Below, in pieces: positions 31,703 through 40,683 of a DNA stretch of 64,000 nt. How positions within the stretch are numbered: the stretch's first letter is position 1; every line of letters starts with the position of its first letter. The position numbers were made by a program, and so were the translations under genes. A model generated the notes under the pieces. The model searched no databases. It was not told where the DNA came from and saw nothing but the letters and a program-made list of their open reading frames with translations. This DNA is from Streptomyces sp. NK08204 (GTDB lineage: Bacteria > Actinomycetota > Actinomycetes > Streptomycetales > Streptomycetaceae), in the NCBI RefSeq assembly GCF_020400585.1, contig NZ_JAINVF010000016.1, forward strand, positions 62,001-126,000, read 5' to 3'.

Positions 31703-33427
31703 TCACGGCAGGGCGTGTACGTGGGCGCCCACCGCGTTCGACCAGGCGTTGCCCGAGGACGCGTCCCAGTTGGTCGACCAGGCCATCGCGCCCCGCAGGT
31801 CGGGGTAGGTCCTGGACGGCTTGAAGGAGCCGCAGTTCGTCCCCGCCGTCAGGCAGTCCAGGGCGTTGTCGACGACCGTGGGGGAGACGTAGCCGCTGCC
31901 CGCGCCGCTGGTCGAGGCCGGAAGGCCCAGGCCTACCTGGGAGGGTGACAGCCCGCCCTCCAGCTGGATGCAGGCCAGGGCGGTCAGGAAGTCCACGGAG
32001 CCCTGGCCGTAGACCTTGCCGTCGCAGCCCAGCATGGAACCACTGTTGTAGTACTGGGTGTTGACGACCGTCAGGATGTCCTTCACGTTCAGCGCGGTCT
32101 GGAAGTACGCGCTGGACGTCGACTGCATGTCGAGCGTCTGCGGGGCCATCGTGATGATCAGGGACGAGCCCGCCTTCGCCGACAGCGCGCGCAGGGCCTG
32201 GGTCATGTACGTCGCGTTGAGGCCGTTCTCCAGATCGATGTCGACACCGTCGAAGCCGTACGTCTGCATCAACGCGTACACCGAGTTCGCGAAGTTCGCC
32301 GCCGACGCCGAGTCGTTGACCGACACGGTGCCGTTCTGGCCGCCGATCGAGATGATCACCTTCTTGCCGGCGGCCTGCTTGGCCTTGATGTCCGCCTTGA
32401 ACTGGTCGGCCGTGTAGCCGCCGAGACCGGCGGAGTCCAGGGTGAAGCCCACCGCGCCCGGGGTCGAGGTGGCGTCCGCAAAGGCGACGGCGATGATGTC
32501 GTACGCGGACGGGACGTCGGAGATCTTCTGGACCGTCGCGCCGTTGTTGAAGTTCTGCCAGTAGCCCGTCACCGCGTGCCTGGGCAGCGCACCGCCTCCG
32601 CCGCCTCCGCCGCCGGACGTCGTCGTGGCCGTCACCGTCGCCGATTTCGCCGACTCGCCCGCCGCGTTGGTCGCGGTGACCTGGAAGCTGTACGACGTGG
32701 ACGCGGCGAGGCCCGTGATCGTGGCCGACGCGCCCGTCACCGCCGTCACCTTCGTGCCGTTCTGGTAGACGTTGTAACCCGTCGCGCCCGTTACCGCGTT
32801 CCAGGACAGGGAGGCCGACGAGGACGTCGTACCGGAGACCGTGAGGCCCGCCGGGGCGGCCGGGACCGTGGGGGCGGGGTCGCCGCCACCGCCGCCGTCG
32901 GGGCCGTAGACCGAGATGTCGTCGGCGTAGTAGGCGGACTGGCCGTACCAGCCATGGGTGTAGACGGTGACCGAGGTAGTGGACGCACCCGTGGTGAAGG
33001 TGGTCGAGAGCTGCGTCCAGGCCGTGGTGTCGGGGGTCCAGGCGGAGACATCGGTGGTGCCGGTGCCGGTCACGCCCAGGAAGGAGTAGCCGCCCCGCAC
33101 CCAGGCGCTCAGCGTGTACGTCGAGCCGGGCTCGACCGCCACCGTCTGGGTGCACCGGGCGTCGTCCTGGCCGGCCGGGGCTGCCTTCAGGGCCGAAGAG
33201 CCGCCGTGCACCGGTGAGGAGACCGTCGTGCCGCTGTTCGCCGTGCAGGTCCAGCCGGTGAGGCCGGACTCGAAGCCGGCGTTCTTGACGTTGTTGACGT
33301 CCGCCGCGGACGCGGGGACGGCGGCCAGGCCCGCCAAGGACAGGGCGAGGGCGGTGACGGCGGACCAGGTGGCGGTCCGGGTGGCGATCCGTCCTCTGCG
33401 TCTGGGCATGCCTGATGCGCGGTCCAT
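31703..33427 (-). CDS. Secreted GH18 chitinase with binding module and FnIII domain
   Basis: A 574-residue protein. A signal peptide (cleavage near ASA|ADVNN) is followed by a beta-sandwich carbohydrate-binding module of about 140 residues (NAGFESGLTGWTC … YYADDISVYG). Next is a Gly linker, one FnIII domain (PAAPAGLTVSGTTSSSASLSWN), a run of eight Gly, and a GH18 catalytic domain from about residue 290 (HAVTGYWQNFNNG). The catalytic DxxDxDxE motif is intact as FDGVDIDLE around residues 391-399, with KVIISIGGQNG and WSTNWD. It cuts chitin outside the cell. ATG 33427 has GGAGG upstream. The promoter carries the chitinase direct repeats. Confidence 0.92.
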   Translation of the reverse strand: MDRASGMPRRRGRIATRTATWSAVTALALSLAGLAAVPASAADVNNVKNAGFESGLTGWTCTANSGTTVSSPVHGGSSALKAAPAGQDDARCTQTVAVEPGSTYTLSAWVRGGYSFLGVTGTGTTDVSAWTPDTTAWTQLSTTFTTGASTTSVTVYTHGWYGQSAYYADDISVYGPDGGGGGDPAPTVPAAPAGLTVSGTTSSSASLSWNAVTGATGYNVYQNGTKVTAVTGASATITGLAASTSYSFQVTATNAAGESAKSATVTATTTSGGGGGGGGALPRHAVTGYWQNFNNGATVQKISDVPSAYDIIAVAFADATSTPGAVGFTLDSAGLGGYTADQFKADIKAKQAAGKKVIISIGGQNGTVSVNDSASAANFANSVYALMQTYGFDGVDIDLENGLNATYMTQALRALSAKAGSSLIITMAPQTLDMQSTSSAYFQTALNVKDILTVVNTQYYNSGSMLGCDGKVYGQGSVDFLTALACIQLEGGLSPSQVGLGLPASTSGAGSGYVSPTVVDNALDCLTAGTNCGSFKPSRTYPDLRGAMAWSTNWDASSGNAWSNAVGAHVHALP

Positions 33428-33488
33428 TGGCGCCTCCGGTGGGGGAGTTGAGGGGGAGGGGAGACGGTGGCCACCGTTGCGTACAAGT

Positions 33489-33526
33489 TGGTCCAGACCA
33501 ATCGCGCTGTCAAGAGGTCCAGACCG
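33489..33526 (-). promoter_or_regulatory. Chitinase promoter direct repeats / DasR-type sites
   Basis: TGGTCCAGACCA (33489-33500) and AGGTCCAGACCG (33515-33526) repeat with 26-bp centre spacing. Both match the 12-bp TGGTCCAGACCT repeat known at Streptomyces chitinase promoters and approximate the DasR-responsive TGGTCTAGACCA box. They lie 62-99 bp before the chitinase start. Confidence 0.8.
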
Positions 33527-33680
33527 GAACGGCTCGCGAGTCGGCGCTCAACCTGTCCTGTTTTGAAGCGACTTGTGCGCTGTGAGTTCCACGCTGGCTG
33601 CACAAACGCTGTTCTCCGGTCATTCGGCCGTGGATACAGTGCTCACATAGTCACGCACTGAAGTCGTCCGGCGCACGGGA

Positions 33681-34682
33681 GTGACTCCGGTGAGCCCGGC
33701 GGGTGTGAAGAGCGGAGTGCTGCGCGTGCCAACTGCCATTGCCGTGACCAGTGCCGACATGGCACTGCCGCCGCAGGACGAACGAACCATGCCCGCCGTC
33801 GTGCTGGCCGACCTCGACCGACGGCCGCTGGAGCACACGCTGACCGAACTCCAGGGCGTCATCGAGCAGCACGGGTACGTGGTCGTCGTGTGCTCGCAGG
33901 CCACCCCGGAGCCCGTCGTACGGCGCCTGCACACCCTGCGCTCGCTGCTGGAGAGCGACCGGGTCGCCGTCTTCCGCCCCGGACTGCCGCCCCTCGGCAT
34001 CGCCGTCCTGGCACGGCAGCTGCGCCAGCTCGCCTCCTGCGACCTGACCCCGGGCGTGCTGGCCTCCGCCGGACGGCTGCTCACCCACTACATCCACGCC
34101 GGTGCCGTCCTCGGCTCGGTCGCCCGGCTGGACCGCGTTCCCGTCGGCCTCAAGGCACACGCCAAGTCCTGGCTGCCCGGCAGCCAGTTCGCCGTGCTCG
34201 CCCACCCCGAGCCGCAGCTCGTGCGGATAGCACCCGGCGCCGCCACGCTCAAGGGTCCCGACTTCAGCACCTGGATGCTCGTCGCGAAGGGGCAGCTGCA
34301 GACCGACTGGCTCGCCGGGCTGGCCAAGGAGTGGGGCGTGCAGGGGCTGCGCGAGGCGCCGCTGCCCGCCGAGTCCCCGCTGTGGTGGGGGACCGGCCGC
34401 GCGGTCGAGTTCTGCAGCTACCTCGCCGATCTGCCGGTGCTCTACCAGCTCGTCACCTCCGTGCGGCAGAGCACGTGCCACTGGTGCGGCATCGACGTCA
34501 TCGGCGACCGCTGCGTCTTCTGCTCCGCCACCCCGCCGCCCGCCCACGAACCACCCGCGGCCCGCGCCCTGGAGCAGCGCGCTCCCGGCCGACGGGCCCT
34601 GGAGCAAAGTTCCTCGGGCCGCCGCGCCCTGGAACAACGCCCCCCGGAACAACGCCCCCCGGAGCAGCGCACGCCCGCCTGA
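33681..34682 (+). CDS. Hypothetical zinc-ribbon protein at the head of the Tad locus
   Basis: A 333-residue protein with no signal or membrane helix. The N-terminal 230 residues have alpha/beta character (MPAVVLADLDRRPLEHTLTELQGVIEQHGYVVVVCS). A zinc ribbon CHWCGIDVIGDRCVFC follows near residue 275. The tail carries RRALEQ repeats (three copies) and PPEQR repeats, each encoded by near-identical DNA. It precedes cpaB by 63 bp on the same strand, so it probably belongs to the pilus operon as an unnamed accessory or regulatory factor. The start (GTG 33681) is uncertain; GTGs and an ATG lie downstream in frame. Confidence 0.65.
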   Translation: MTPVSPAGVKSGVLRVPTAIAVTSADMALPPQDERTMPAVVLADLDRRPLEHTLTELQGVIEQHGYVVVVCSQATPEPVVRRLHTLRSLLESDRVAVFRPGLPPLGIAVLARQLRQLASCDLTPGVLASAGRLLTHYIHAGAVLGSVARLDRVPVGLKAHAKSWLPGSQFAVLAHPEPQLVRIAPGAATLKGPDFSTWMLVAKGQLQTDWLAGLAKEWGVQGLREAPLPAESPLWWGTGRAVEFCSYLADLPVLYQLVTSVRQSTCHWCGIDVIGDRCVFCSATPPPAHEPPAARALEQRAPGRRALEQSSSGRRALEQRPPEQRPPEQRTPA

Positions 34683-34745
34683 CCGGCGCCGAGAACACTC
34701 GCTCACATCCCGCTCGACCGATTCCCCCATGAGGTTGCACGGTTC

Positions 34746-35453
34746 ATGAACTCCCGTCAGCGCCGCGGCGTCATACTCCTGATCCTGTCGGTCCTGTGTG
34801 CTCTCGGCGCGTTCGCCGGCGTGCTCTCCGTCATCGACAACGTGCAGTCCAAGGTCGGCCACGAGGTCACCGCCTACCGCGTCAGGTCCGACGTGCAGCC
34901 GTACACCGCCCTGGACACCGGCCAGTTCCAGAAGATCAAGATGCCCAGGCGGTGGCTTTCCGGCAACGCCGTGACCGATCTCCGTCAGATCCAGGGCAAG
35001 ATCGCCGTGACCACCCTGCGTCGGGGCTCCCTGCTCCAGACCGACATGATCGTCGACCAGCCCGCGCTCCAGCCAGGACAGCAAGAGGTCGCCATCATGA
35101 TCGACGCGGCCACCGGTGTCGCCGGCAAGATCACCCCCGGCTCGCGGGTCAACGTCTACGCCACCTTCGAGGGACAGAAGGACGGCGACCCCGACCAGTC
35201 GAAGATCATCGTGACCAACGCCCGCGTCCTCGACGTCGGCCGGATCACCGCCCTCGACCCCGACAGCAGCAAGAACCAGCAGCAGCCCACCGAGGCCGTC
35301 CCCATCACCTTCGCGCTGTCCACCCTCGACGCCCAGCGCATCACCTACGCCGAATCCTTCGCCCAGCGGGTCCGGCTCGCCCTGGTGGCCCCCGGCAGTC
35401 AGACCAGCGTCCCCGACAAGGACCGCACCTACGAACTCACGACGGACAAGTGA
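34746..35453 (+). CDS. cpaB: Flp pilus assembly protein CpaB/RcpC (SAF domain)
   Basis: A 235-residue protein. An N-terminal signal anchor (RRGVILLILSVLCALGAFAGVLSVI) is followed by an SAF domain (EVTAYRVRSDVQPYTALDTGQFQKIKMPRRWL … LRRGSLLQTDMIV). The CpaB-specific domain contains PGQQEVAIMIDAATGVAGKITPGSRVNVYATF. In Tad systems CpaB acts on the outer face, binding peptidoglycan and the assembly machinery. It lies 13 bp upstream of cpaE. Confidence 0.88.
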   Translation: MNSRQRRGVILLILSVLCALGAFAGVLSVIDNVQSKVGHEVTAYRVRSDVQPYTALDTGQFQKIKMPRRWLSGNAVTDLRQIQGKIAVTTLRRGSLLQTDMIVDQPALQPGQQEVAIMIDAATGVAGKITPGSRVNVYATFEGQKDGDPDQSKIIVTNARVLDVGRITALDPDSSKNQQQPTEAVPITFALSTLDAQRITYAESFAQRVRLALVAPGSQTSVPDKDRTYELTTDK

Positions 35454-35466
35454 GAGGCGGCCGAGC

Positions 35467-36702
35467 ATGCCCACCAGGATCCTCCCGGCCGGCGCGGACC
35501 CGGACGCCGTACGCTCCCTCGTCACCCTGCTCAGCCAGCTCCCCGACGCCGAACCGCAGCCGCCCGTCGGTGATTCCACCCAGCTGGTCGACAGCCTCGC
35601 CCGCCTCGCCGCCACGTCGGTCGACGAGCTGCCCGAGGTCGTCGTCGTCCACGAACGCATCGGGCCCATCCCTGCGCTGGAGCTGATCCGCGAGGTCGCC
35701 CTGCGCTTCCCGGCCGTCGGCGTGATCCTCGTCACCACCGACGCGAGCCCCGGCCTGTTCGCCGCCGCCATGGACTCCGGCGCCCGCGGCCTGGTCGCGC
35801 TCCCCCTCTCGTACGACGAACTCGCCGTCCGGGTACAGGCCGTCGCCCAGTGGTCGACCGGCGTACGACGTCATCTCGGCCACGGCGCCGATGTGTTCAG
35901 CGGCGCCGGCGGTACCGTCGTCACGGTCAGCGGGGCCAAGGGCGGGGTCGGCGCGACCCTGGTGGCGATCCAGCTCGCGCTCGCCGCCCAGACCTCCGGC
36001 CGGTCCACCGCCCTGGTCGACCTCGACCTGCAGACCGGTGACATCGCCTCCTACCTGGACGTCCAGTTCCGTCGCTCGGTCGTCGACCTCGCCGCCATCA
36101 CCGACATCTCCCCACGCGTCCTCGCCGACGCCGTCTTCCGCCACGACACCGGCCTGGCCCTGCTCCTCGCACCCGCCGAGGGCGAACGCGGCGAGGAGGT
36201 CACCGACCGCGCCGCCCGCCAGATCGTCAGCGCCCTGCGCTCCCGCTACGAGGTGGTCGTGGTGGACTGCGGCGCCCAGCTCGGGGGCGCCGGCGCCGCG
36301 GCCGTGGAGACGGCCGACACCGCCCTGCTGGTGGCCACCCCCGACGTGATCGCCGTACGCGCCGCCAAGCGGACCGTGCGCATGTGGGACCGGCTGCAGG
36401 TCCGCAAGGCCGAGGAGACGACCCTCGTCGTCAACCGCCACACGCGCGGTACGGAGATCCAGCCCGCCCTCATCCAGCGCATCACCGGCACGGCCCTGGC
36501 ACGCACGGCCGTCCCCGCCGCCTTCAAGGAACTCCAGGGCGTCGTCGACGCCGGACGCCTGCACGAACTCGACAGCAGGAGCACGGTGAAGCAGGCGCTG
36601 TGGGGGCTCGCGGGCGAGCTGGGGCTGGCGAAGGCGGCCGAGGGGCCCTCGCACCGGGGTGGGACACGCAGTTCGGTCGGTTTCCGGCGGCGGAAGGAGT
36701 GA
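35467..36702 (+). CDS. cpaE: Tad pilus localisation ATPase CpaE/TadZ
   Basis: A 411-residue protein. Residues 1-135 form an atypical receiver-like domain (LPEVVVVHERIGPIPALELI … MDSGARGLVALPLSYDELAVRV). Residues about 150-390 are a MinD/ParA-type ATPase with the deviant Walker A SGAKGGVGATLVA (Lys158), then ALVDLDLQTGDIASYLD and VVVDCGAQLGG. TadZ proteins place the pilus machine at the pole or other site. ATG 35467 follows GAGAGGCGGCC. It belongs to the tad transcript, with tadE-like genes next. Confidence 0.88.
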   Translation: MPTRILPAGADPDAVRSLVTLLSQLPDAEPQPPVGDSTQLVDSLARLAATSVDELPEVVVVHERIGPIPALELIREVALRFPAVGVILVTTDASPGLFAAAMDSGARGLVALPLSYDELAVRVQAVAQWSTGVRRHLGHGADVFSGAGGTVVTVSGAKGGVGATLVAIQLALAAQTSGRSTALVDLDLQTGDIASYLDVQFRRSVVDLAAITDISPRVLADAVFRHDTGLALLLAPAEGERGEEVTDRAARQIVSALRSRYEVVVVDCGAQLGGAGAAAVETADTALLVATPDVIAVRAAKRTVRMWDRLQVRKAEETTLVVNRHTRGTEIQPALIQRITGTALARTAVPAAFKELQGVVDAGRLHELDSRSTVKQALWGLAGELGLAKAAEGPSHRGGTRSSVGFRRRKE

Positions 36703-36709
36703 CGAGCCG

Positions 36710-37096
36710 ATGAGACGCCTGCGAGGGGACGACCGGGGGCAGGTCACCATCGAGTTCCTCGGGATGACCCCGCTGATCGTTCTGACCCTGGTGCTGATGT
36801 GGCAGGCCGTGTTGGTGGGGTACACCTTCACGCTCGCGGGGAACGCTGCGGACGAGGCGGTGCGGGCGGGCACAGTGGTGGAGTCGGGGGGTGCGCGTGA
36901 GGCCGCGTGCAGGGCGGCGGGGCTGAAGCACCTGTCGGCGGCATGGAGGGGGAGTGCCGAGGTGCACTGTGGTGGAAGCGGCTATGTGACGGCCGAGGTC
37001 ACGCTGCACGTGCCGGTCCTCTTTCCCGGACTGATCGACTTCCCCGCCCGGGTGCACGGCAAAGCCGGTGCCGTGGAGGAGGAGGTGGAGCGCTGA
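36710..37096 (+). CDS. TadE-like pseudopilin 1
   Basis: A 128-residue protein with a class III (Flp-type) prepilin signal: basic MRRLRGDDRG|QVTIEFLGM, with cleavage after Gly10 and Glu at +5. A hydrophobic helix TPLIVLTLVLMWQAVLVGYTF follows. A TadE-family ectodomain with two cysteines (REAACRAAG, AEVHCGGSG) comes next. It is a minor pilin that helps start or anchor the Flp fibre. AAGGAG lies upstream of ATG 36710. One base separates its stop from the next start. Confidence 0.85.
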   Translation: MRRLRGDDRGQVTIEFLGMTPLIVLTLVLMWQAVLVGYTFTLAGNAADEAVRAGTVVESGGAREAACRAAGLKHLSAAWRGSAEVHCGGSGYVTAEVTLHVPVLFPGLIDFPARVHGKAGAVEEEVER

Positions 37097-37097
37097 G

Positions 37098-37448
37098 ATG
37101 CCGTACGGGCGCAGACGACGCAGACGTGACAGCGGGCAAGTCGCCATCGAGTACCTCGGGTTCCTCCCCGTCCTGCTGATCGTGGGGCTCGCCGGCATCC
37201 AGATCGGGGCGGTCGCCTACGCGGCCGAGCAGGCCGGTACGGCGGCTCGGGCGGGAGCGCGGGCGGCCTCCTTGGGGAAGGGGGCACAGGAGGCGTGTGA
37301 CCAGGCGGCCAGTCTCAAGGTGAACTGCTTCGCCGAACGGGGCGGCGACTCGGTCACCGTCACCGCCAGCGTCACCATCCCCAAGATCCTCTGGGGATTC
37401 GGCGATGCCCGCAAGACCGCCACCATGCCCATGTCCCGCGACGACTGA
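37098..37448 (+). CDS. TadE-like pseudopilin 2
   Basis: A 116-residue protein with the same signal design: MPYGRRRRRRDSG|QVAIEYLGF, cleavage after Gly13, Glu at +5, then VLLIVGLAGIQIGAVAYAA. The ectodomain is short, with two cysteines (AQEACDQAA, KVNCFAE). It is paralogous to the preceding gene and is separated from its stop by one base. A pair of minor pilins is typical of Tad loci (TadE/TadF). Confidence 0.85.
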   Translation: MPYGRRRRRRDSGQVAIEYLGFLPVLLIVGLAGIQIGAVAYAAEQAGTAARAGARAASLGKGAQEACDQAASLKVNCFAERGGDSVTVTASVTIPKILWGFGDARKTATMPMSRDD

Positions 37449-37465
37449 CCGAGGAGAACGAACCG

Positions 37466-38803
37466 ATGAGCCTGCGGGCACGCATCAACACTCCCGAGGA
37501 GCACGGCAGTCGGGGCGAGGACGGTCACCTGGTCGCCGCCTACCGGGCCAAGCTGCTGGAGGAGATCGACCTCGCGGAGATGAGCGCGCTGGCCGCCGCC
37601 GAGCGCCGGGCCCGGCTCGAACGGGTGCTCGGGCACATCATCAGCCGTGAGGGCCCGGTGCTGTCGACCGTGGAGCGCTCGCAGCTGATCCGCCGGGTGG
37701 TGGACGAGGCGCTCGGCCTCGGCATCCTGGAGCCACTGCTCGAAGACGCGTCGATCACCGAGATCATGGTGAACGGACCCGACGCGATCTTCGTCGAGCG
37801 CGGCGGCCGGGTCGAGCAGTTACCGCTGCGCTTCGTGTCCGCGGACCAGCTGATGCAGACCATCGAGCGGATCGTGTCGACGGTCAACCGCCGGGTGGAC
37901 GAGTCCAACCCGATGGTCGACGCCCGGCTGCCGTCCGGCGAGCGCGTCAACGTCATCATCCCGCCGCTGTCGCTGACCGGCCCCACGCTCACCATCCGCC
38001 GCTTCCCGCGCTCCTTCACGCTCCAGGAGCTGATCGGCTTCGGCTCGCTCGACGAGCACATGACGTTCCTGCTGGCGGGCCTGGTGCAGGCGAAGTTCAA
38101 CATCATCGTCTCGGGCGCCACCGGCACCGGAAAGACGACCTTGCTGAACGCCCTGTCCGGGCTGATCCCGCCGCACGAACGCATCATCACCATCGAGGAC
38201 TCCGCCGAACTCCAGCTCCAGCAGACGCACGTCGTCCGGCTGGAGTCACGGCCACCCAACGTCGAGGGCAAGGGCGAGGTCACCATCCGGGACCTGGTGC
38301 GCAACTCGCTGCGCATGCGGCCCGACCGGATCGTCGTCGGCGAGGTGCGCGGCGGGGAGTCCCTCGACATGCTGCAGGCGATGTCCACGGGCCACGACGG
38401 CTCCCTCGCCACCGTGCACGCCAACAGCGCCGAGGACGCCCTCACCCGCCTGCAGACCCTCGCCTCCATGTCCGACGTGGAGGTCCCCTTCGTCGCCCTG
38501 CACGACCAGATCAACAGCGCCGTGGACGTCATCGTGCAGCTCACCCGGTTCGCCGACGGTGCCCGCCGCATCACCGAGATCGCGCTGCTCGACAGCCACG
38601 GCGGGGAGCCGTACCGGCTGGCCACCGCGGTCCGCTTCCACGCCCAGCCCATGACCCCCGACGGCCGGGTGTACGGCACCTTCGAGTACTTCCCGCTGCC
38701 GCGCCGCACCGCCGACCGCCTCTACATGGCGAGCCAGCCCATCCCGCAGGCCTTCGGAGTCGCCCGCTCCGCGGACCAGCTCGCCACCCGAGAAGCCAGG
38801 TAG
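37466..38803 (+). CDS. tadA: Tad pilus assembly ATPase TadA/CpaF
   Basis: A 445-residue GspE/PilT-class ATPase that drives pilus assembly and, in some species, retraction. The N-terminal domain (LLEDASITEIMVNGPDAIFVERGG) precedes Walker A SGATGTGKTT (residues 216-225). The Asp box IITIEDSAELQL, Walker B MRPDRIVVGEVRGGE and His box TGHDGSLATVHANS follow. ATG 37466 has GAGGAGA upstream. Leu119 is encoded by TTA at 37820-37822, a codon read only by the bldA tRNA in Streptomyces, so translation should depend on bldA. Confidence 0.93.
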   Translation: MSLRARINTPEEHGSRGEDGHLVAAYRAKLLEEIDLAEMSALAAAERRARLERVLGHIISREGPVLSTVERSQLIRRVVDEALGLGILEPLLEDASITEIMVNGPDAIFVERGGRVEQLPLRFVSADQLMQTIERIVSTVNRRVDESNPMVDARLPSGERVNVIIPPLSLTGPTLTIRRFPRSFTLQELIGFGSLDEHMTFLLAGLVQAKFNIIVSGATGTGKTTLLNALSGLIPPHERIITIEDSAELQLQQTHVVRLESRPPNVEGKGEVTIRDLVRNSLRMRPDRIVVGEVRGGESLDMLQAMSTGHDGSLATVHANSAEDALTRLQTLASMSDVEVPFVALHDQINSAVDVIVQLTRFADGARRITEIALLDSHGGEPYRLATAVRFHAQPMTPDGRVYGTFEYFPLPRRTADRLYMASQPIPQAFGVARSADQLATREAR

Positions 38804-38814
38804 GACCAAGGACC

Positions 38815-39759
38815 ATGGAACTCCACACCCTCGTCCAGCTGACCACCGGCGTCGCCCTGCTGACCTGCGTCCTGGCCGTCGCCGGCGTGCACAGCTACGC
38901 CGCGGGCCGGGCCCAGCGGGCGGTGCTGATCGACCGCCTCTCGCACACCGGGCAGCCACAGGCCACCGGCCGCCGGCGTCGCTTCCGCAACCTGGACCGG
39001 CGGCTGCGCCGTACGACGCTGGGCCGGAAGCTGGAGCTGCGGCTGGCGGCCACCGGCCTGGACGTCACCCCGGGCGAGTTCTTCGCCGGCATGCTCGCCA
39101 CCGTCGCCGCACTGTGGCTGATCGGCCAGGCGACTCTGGCGCCCTTCTTCGGCCCCCTGGCAGGCCTCCTGGGCATCTGGGCAGCCCTTCAGTTCCTCAA
39201 CTGGCAGCGCCAGAAACGCATCGAGCGCTTCATCAACCAACTCCCCGAACTGGCCCGCATCCTGGCCAACGCCACCCAGGCGGGCCTCGCCCTGCGCACC
39301 GCGATCGGCATGGCCGCCGAGGAGCTGGAGGCCCCGGCGGGCCAGGAACTCGCCAAGGTCGCCGACCAGCTGGCGATCGGCCACTCCATGGACGACGCGC
39401 TCGGCGAACTCGCCGACCGGCTGCCGTCCCGGGAACTCGTCGTCCTGGTCACCACCCTGGTCCTGTCCAACCGCGCGGGCGGCCAGGTCGTCTCCGCCCT
39501 GCGGAACCTCACCGAGACGCTGGAGGAGCGCAAGGAGACCCGTCGCGAGATCCGCACCCAGCTCTCCCAGGTGACCATGACCTCGTACGCCGTCCCCGTG
39601 CTCGGCGTCGGCGCCCTGTTCCTGATGAACGCCGTCAAGGACGGCGCCCTGGACCGCATGACCGGCTCACCGATCGGCCAGGCCTGCGTGACCATCGCGT
39701 TCGCCCTGTACGCCGTCGGCTTCGTCCTCATCCGGCGCCTGAGCCGGATCGATGTCTGA
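38815..39759 (+). CDS. tadB: Tad inner-membrane platform protein TadB
   Basis: A 314-residue protein. An N-terminal helix (VALLTCVLAVAGVHSYAAG) and a helix pair around residue 95-125 frame the cytoplasm-facing region. The GspF/T2SSF domain follows (LPELARILANATQAGLALRTAIGMAAEEL … LGELADRLPSRELVVLVTTLVLSNRAGGQVV). Two C-terminal helices (SYAVPVLGVGALFLMNAV, ITIAFALYAVGFVLI-like) end it. It forms the membrane platform with TadC, on which the ATPase acts. ATG 38815 starts 11 bp after tadA. Confidence 0.9.
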   Translation: MELHTLVQLTTGVALLTCVLAVAGVHSYAAGRAQRAVLIDRLSHTGQPQATGRRRRFRNLDRRLRRTTLGRKLELRLAATGLDVTPGEFFAGMLATVAALWLIGQATLAPFFGPLAGLLGIWAALQFLNWQRQKRIERFINQLPELARILANATQAGLALRTAIGMAAEELEAPAGQELAKVADQLAIGHSMDDALGELADRLPSRELVVLVTTLVLSNRAGGQVVSALRNLTETLEERKETRREIRTQLSQVTMTSYAVPVLGVGALFLMNAVKDGALDRMTGSPIGQACVTIAFALYAVGFVLIRRLSRIDV

Positions 39760-39772
39760 GGGGGACGGCCCG

Positions 39773-40675
39773 ATGGCACACGGACTCCTGGGACTCCTCC
39801 TGGCCCTGACGGCGGGCGCGAGCGTCTGGGGCATCTTCGCGGGCATCCGCATGTACCGCGCGGACGCCAAGCTCCCCGGCGACCTCGCCGTCGCCCTGGA
39901 GGTCGGGGCCACCCGCACCGGCGCGGTCGGCTCCGTCGTCGACCGCCTGGGCATGCGCTACGCCCCCGCCGTCCTGCGCCTGATGGGGCCCCGCCTGGTC
40001 GCCAGGTACCGCCGCAAGATCGACCTCGCGGGCAACCCCGGCGGCCTGACCATCGACCGCTACGCGGCCCGCCGCGCGGTCTACGGGGCGCTGGGGGCCG
40101 TCGGCTTCCTGGTCTTCCTCCTCCGCGGCCAGTGGTTCGTCGCCCTGCTGCTCCTGCTCTTCGGCGCGTTCTGGACGGAGGTGGGCATCTGGTCGGCGAT
40201 CCGGATCCGCAAGGACGTGATCGAGCGGACCCTGCCCGACTTCCTGGACGTGCTCGCCGTGGTGGTGAGCGCGGGCCTCGGCTTCCGGCAGGCCATGGAC
40301 CGGGTGGCCTCGCGGTACGAGGGCCCGTGGGCCGACGAACTCCGCATCACACTGCGCCAGATGGACCTCGGCATGAGCCGCCGCCAGGCCTTCGCGGAAC
40401 TGCGGCGCAGGAACGACTCCGAGCAGGTCGCCATGTTCGTCACGGCCTTGCAGCAAGGGGAGGAACTGGGCGCACCCATCGTCGACACCCTCGTCGCCCT
40501 GGCCAAGGACATGCGTCGCACCGACGCCCAGAACGCCCGCCGCAAGGCCGCCCGCGCAGTCCCCAAGGCCACGCTGATGATCACCACCTTCATGGTCCCG
40601 GCGACCATGCTCCTCCTGGCCGCGGGACTGCTCCTGGGCTCGGGCGTGGACTTCGGCTCGCTCACGGGGAAGTGA
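39773..40675 (+). CDS. tadC: Tad inner-membrane platform protein TadC
   Basis: A 300-residue T2SSF-domain protein paralogous to TadB. It has an N-terminal helix (GLLGLLLALTAGASVWGIFAG), central helices (YGALGAVGFLVFLLRGQWFVALLLLLF), the domain core VIERTLPDFLDVLAVVVSAGLGFRQAMDRVA … RRQAFAELRRRND and VAMFVTALQQGEELGAPI, and a final helix MVPATMLLLAAGLLLGSG. ATG 39773 with GAGGGGG upstream is preferred. ATG 39752, which overlaps the tadB stop, is the alternative. Confidence 0.88.
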   Translation: MAHGLLGLLLALTAGASVWGIFAGIRMYRADAKLPGDLAVALEVGATRTGAVGSVVDRLGMRYAPAVLRLMGPRLVARYRRKIDLAGNPGGLTIDRYAARRAVYGALGAVGFLVFLLRGQWFVALLLLLFGAFWTEVGIWSAIRIRKDVIERTLPDFLDVLAVVVSAGLGFRQAMDRVASRYEGPWADELRITLRQMDLGMSRRQAFAELRRRNDSEQVAMFVTALQQGEELGAPIVDTLVALAKDMRRTDAQNARRKAARAVPKATLMITTFMVPATMLLLAAGLLLGSGVDFGSLTGK

Positions 40676-40683
40676 GGGGCGGG

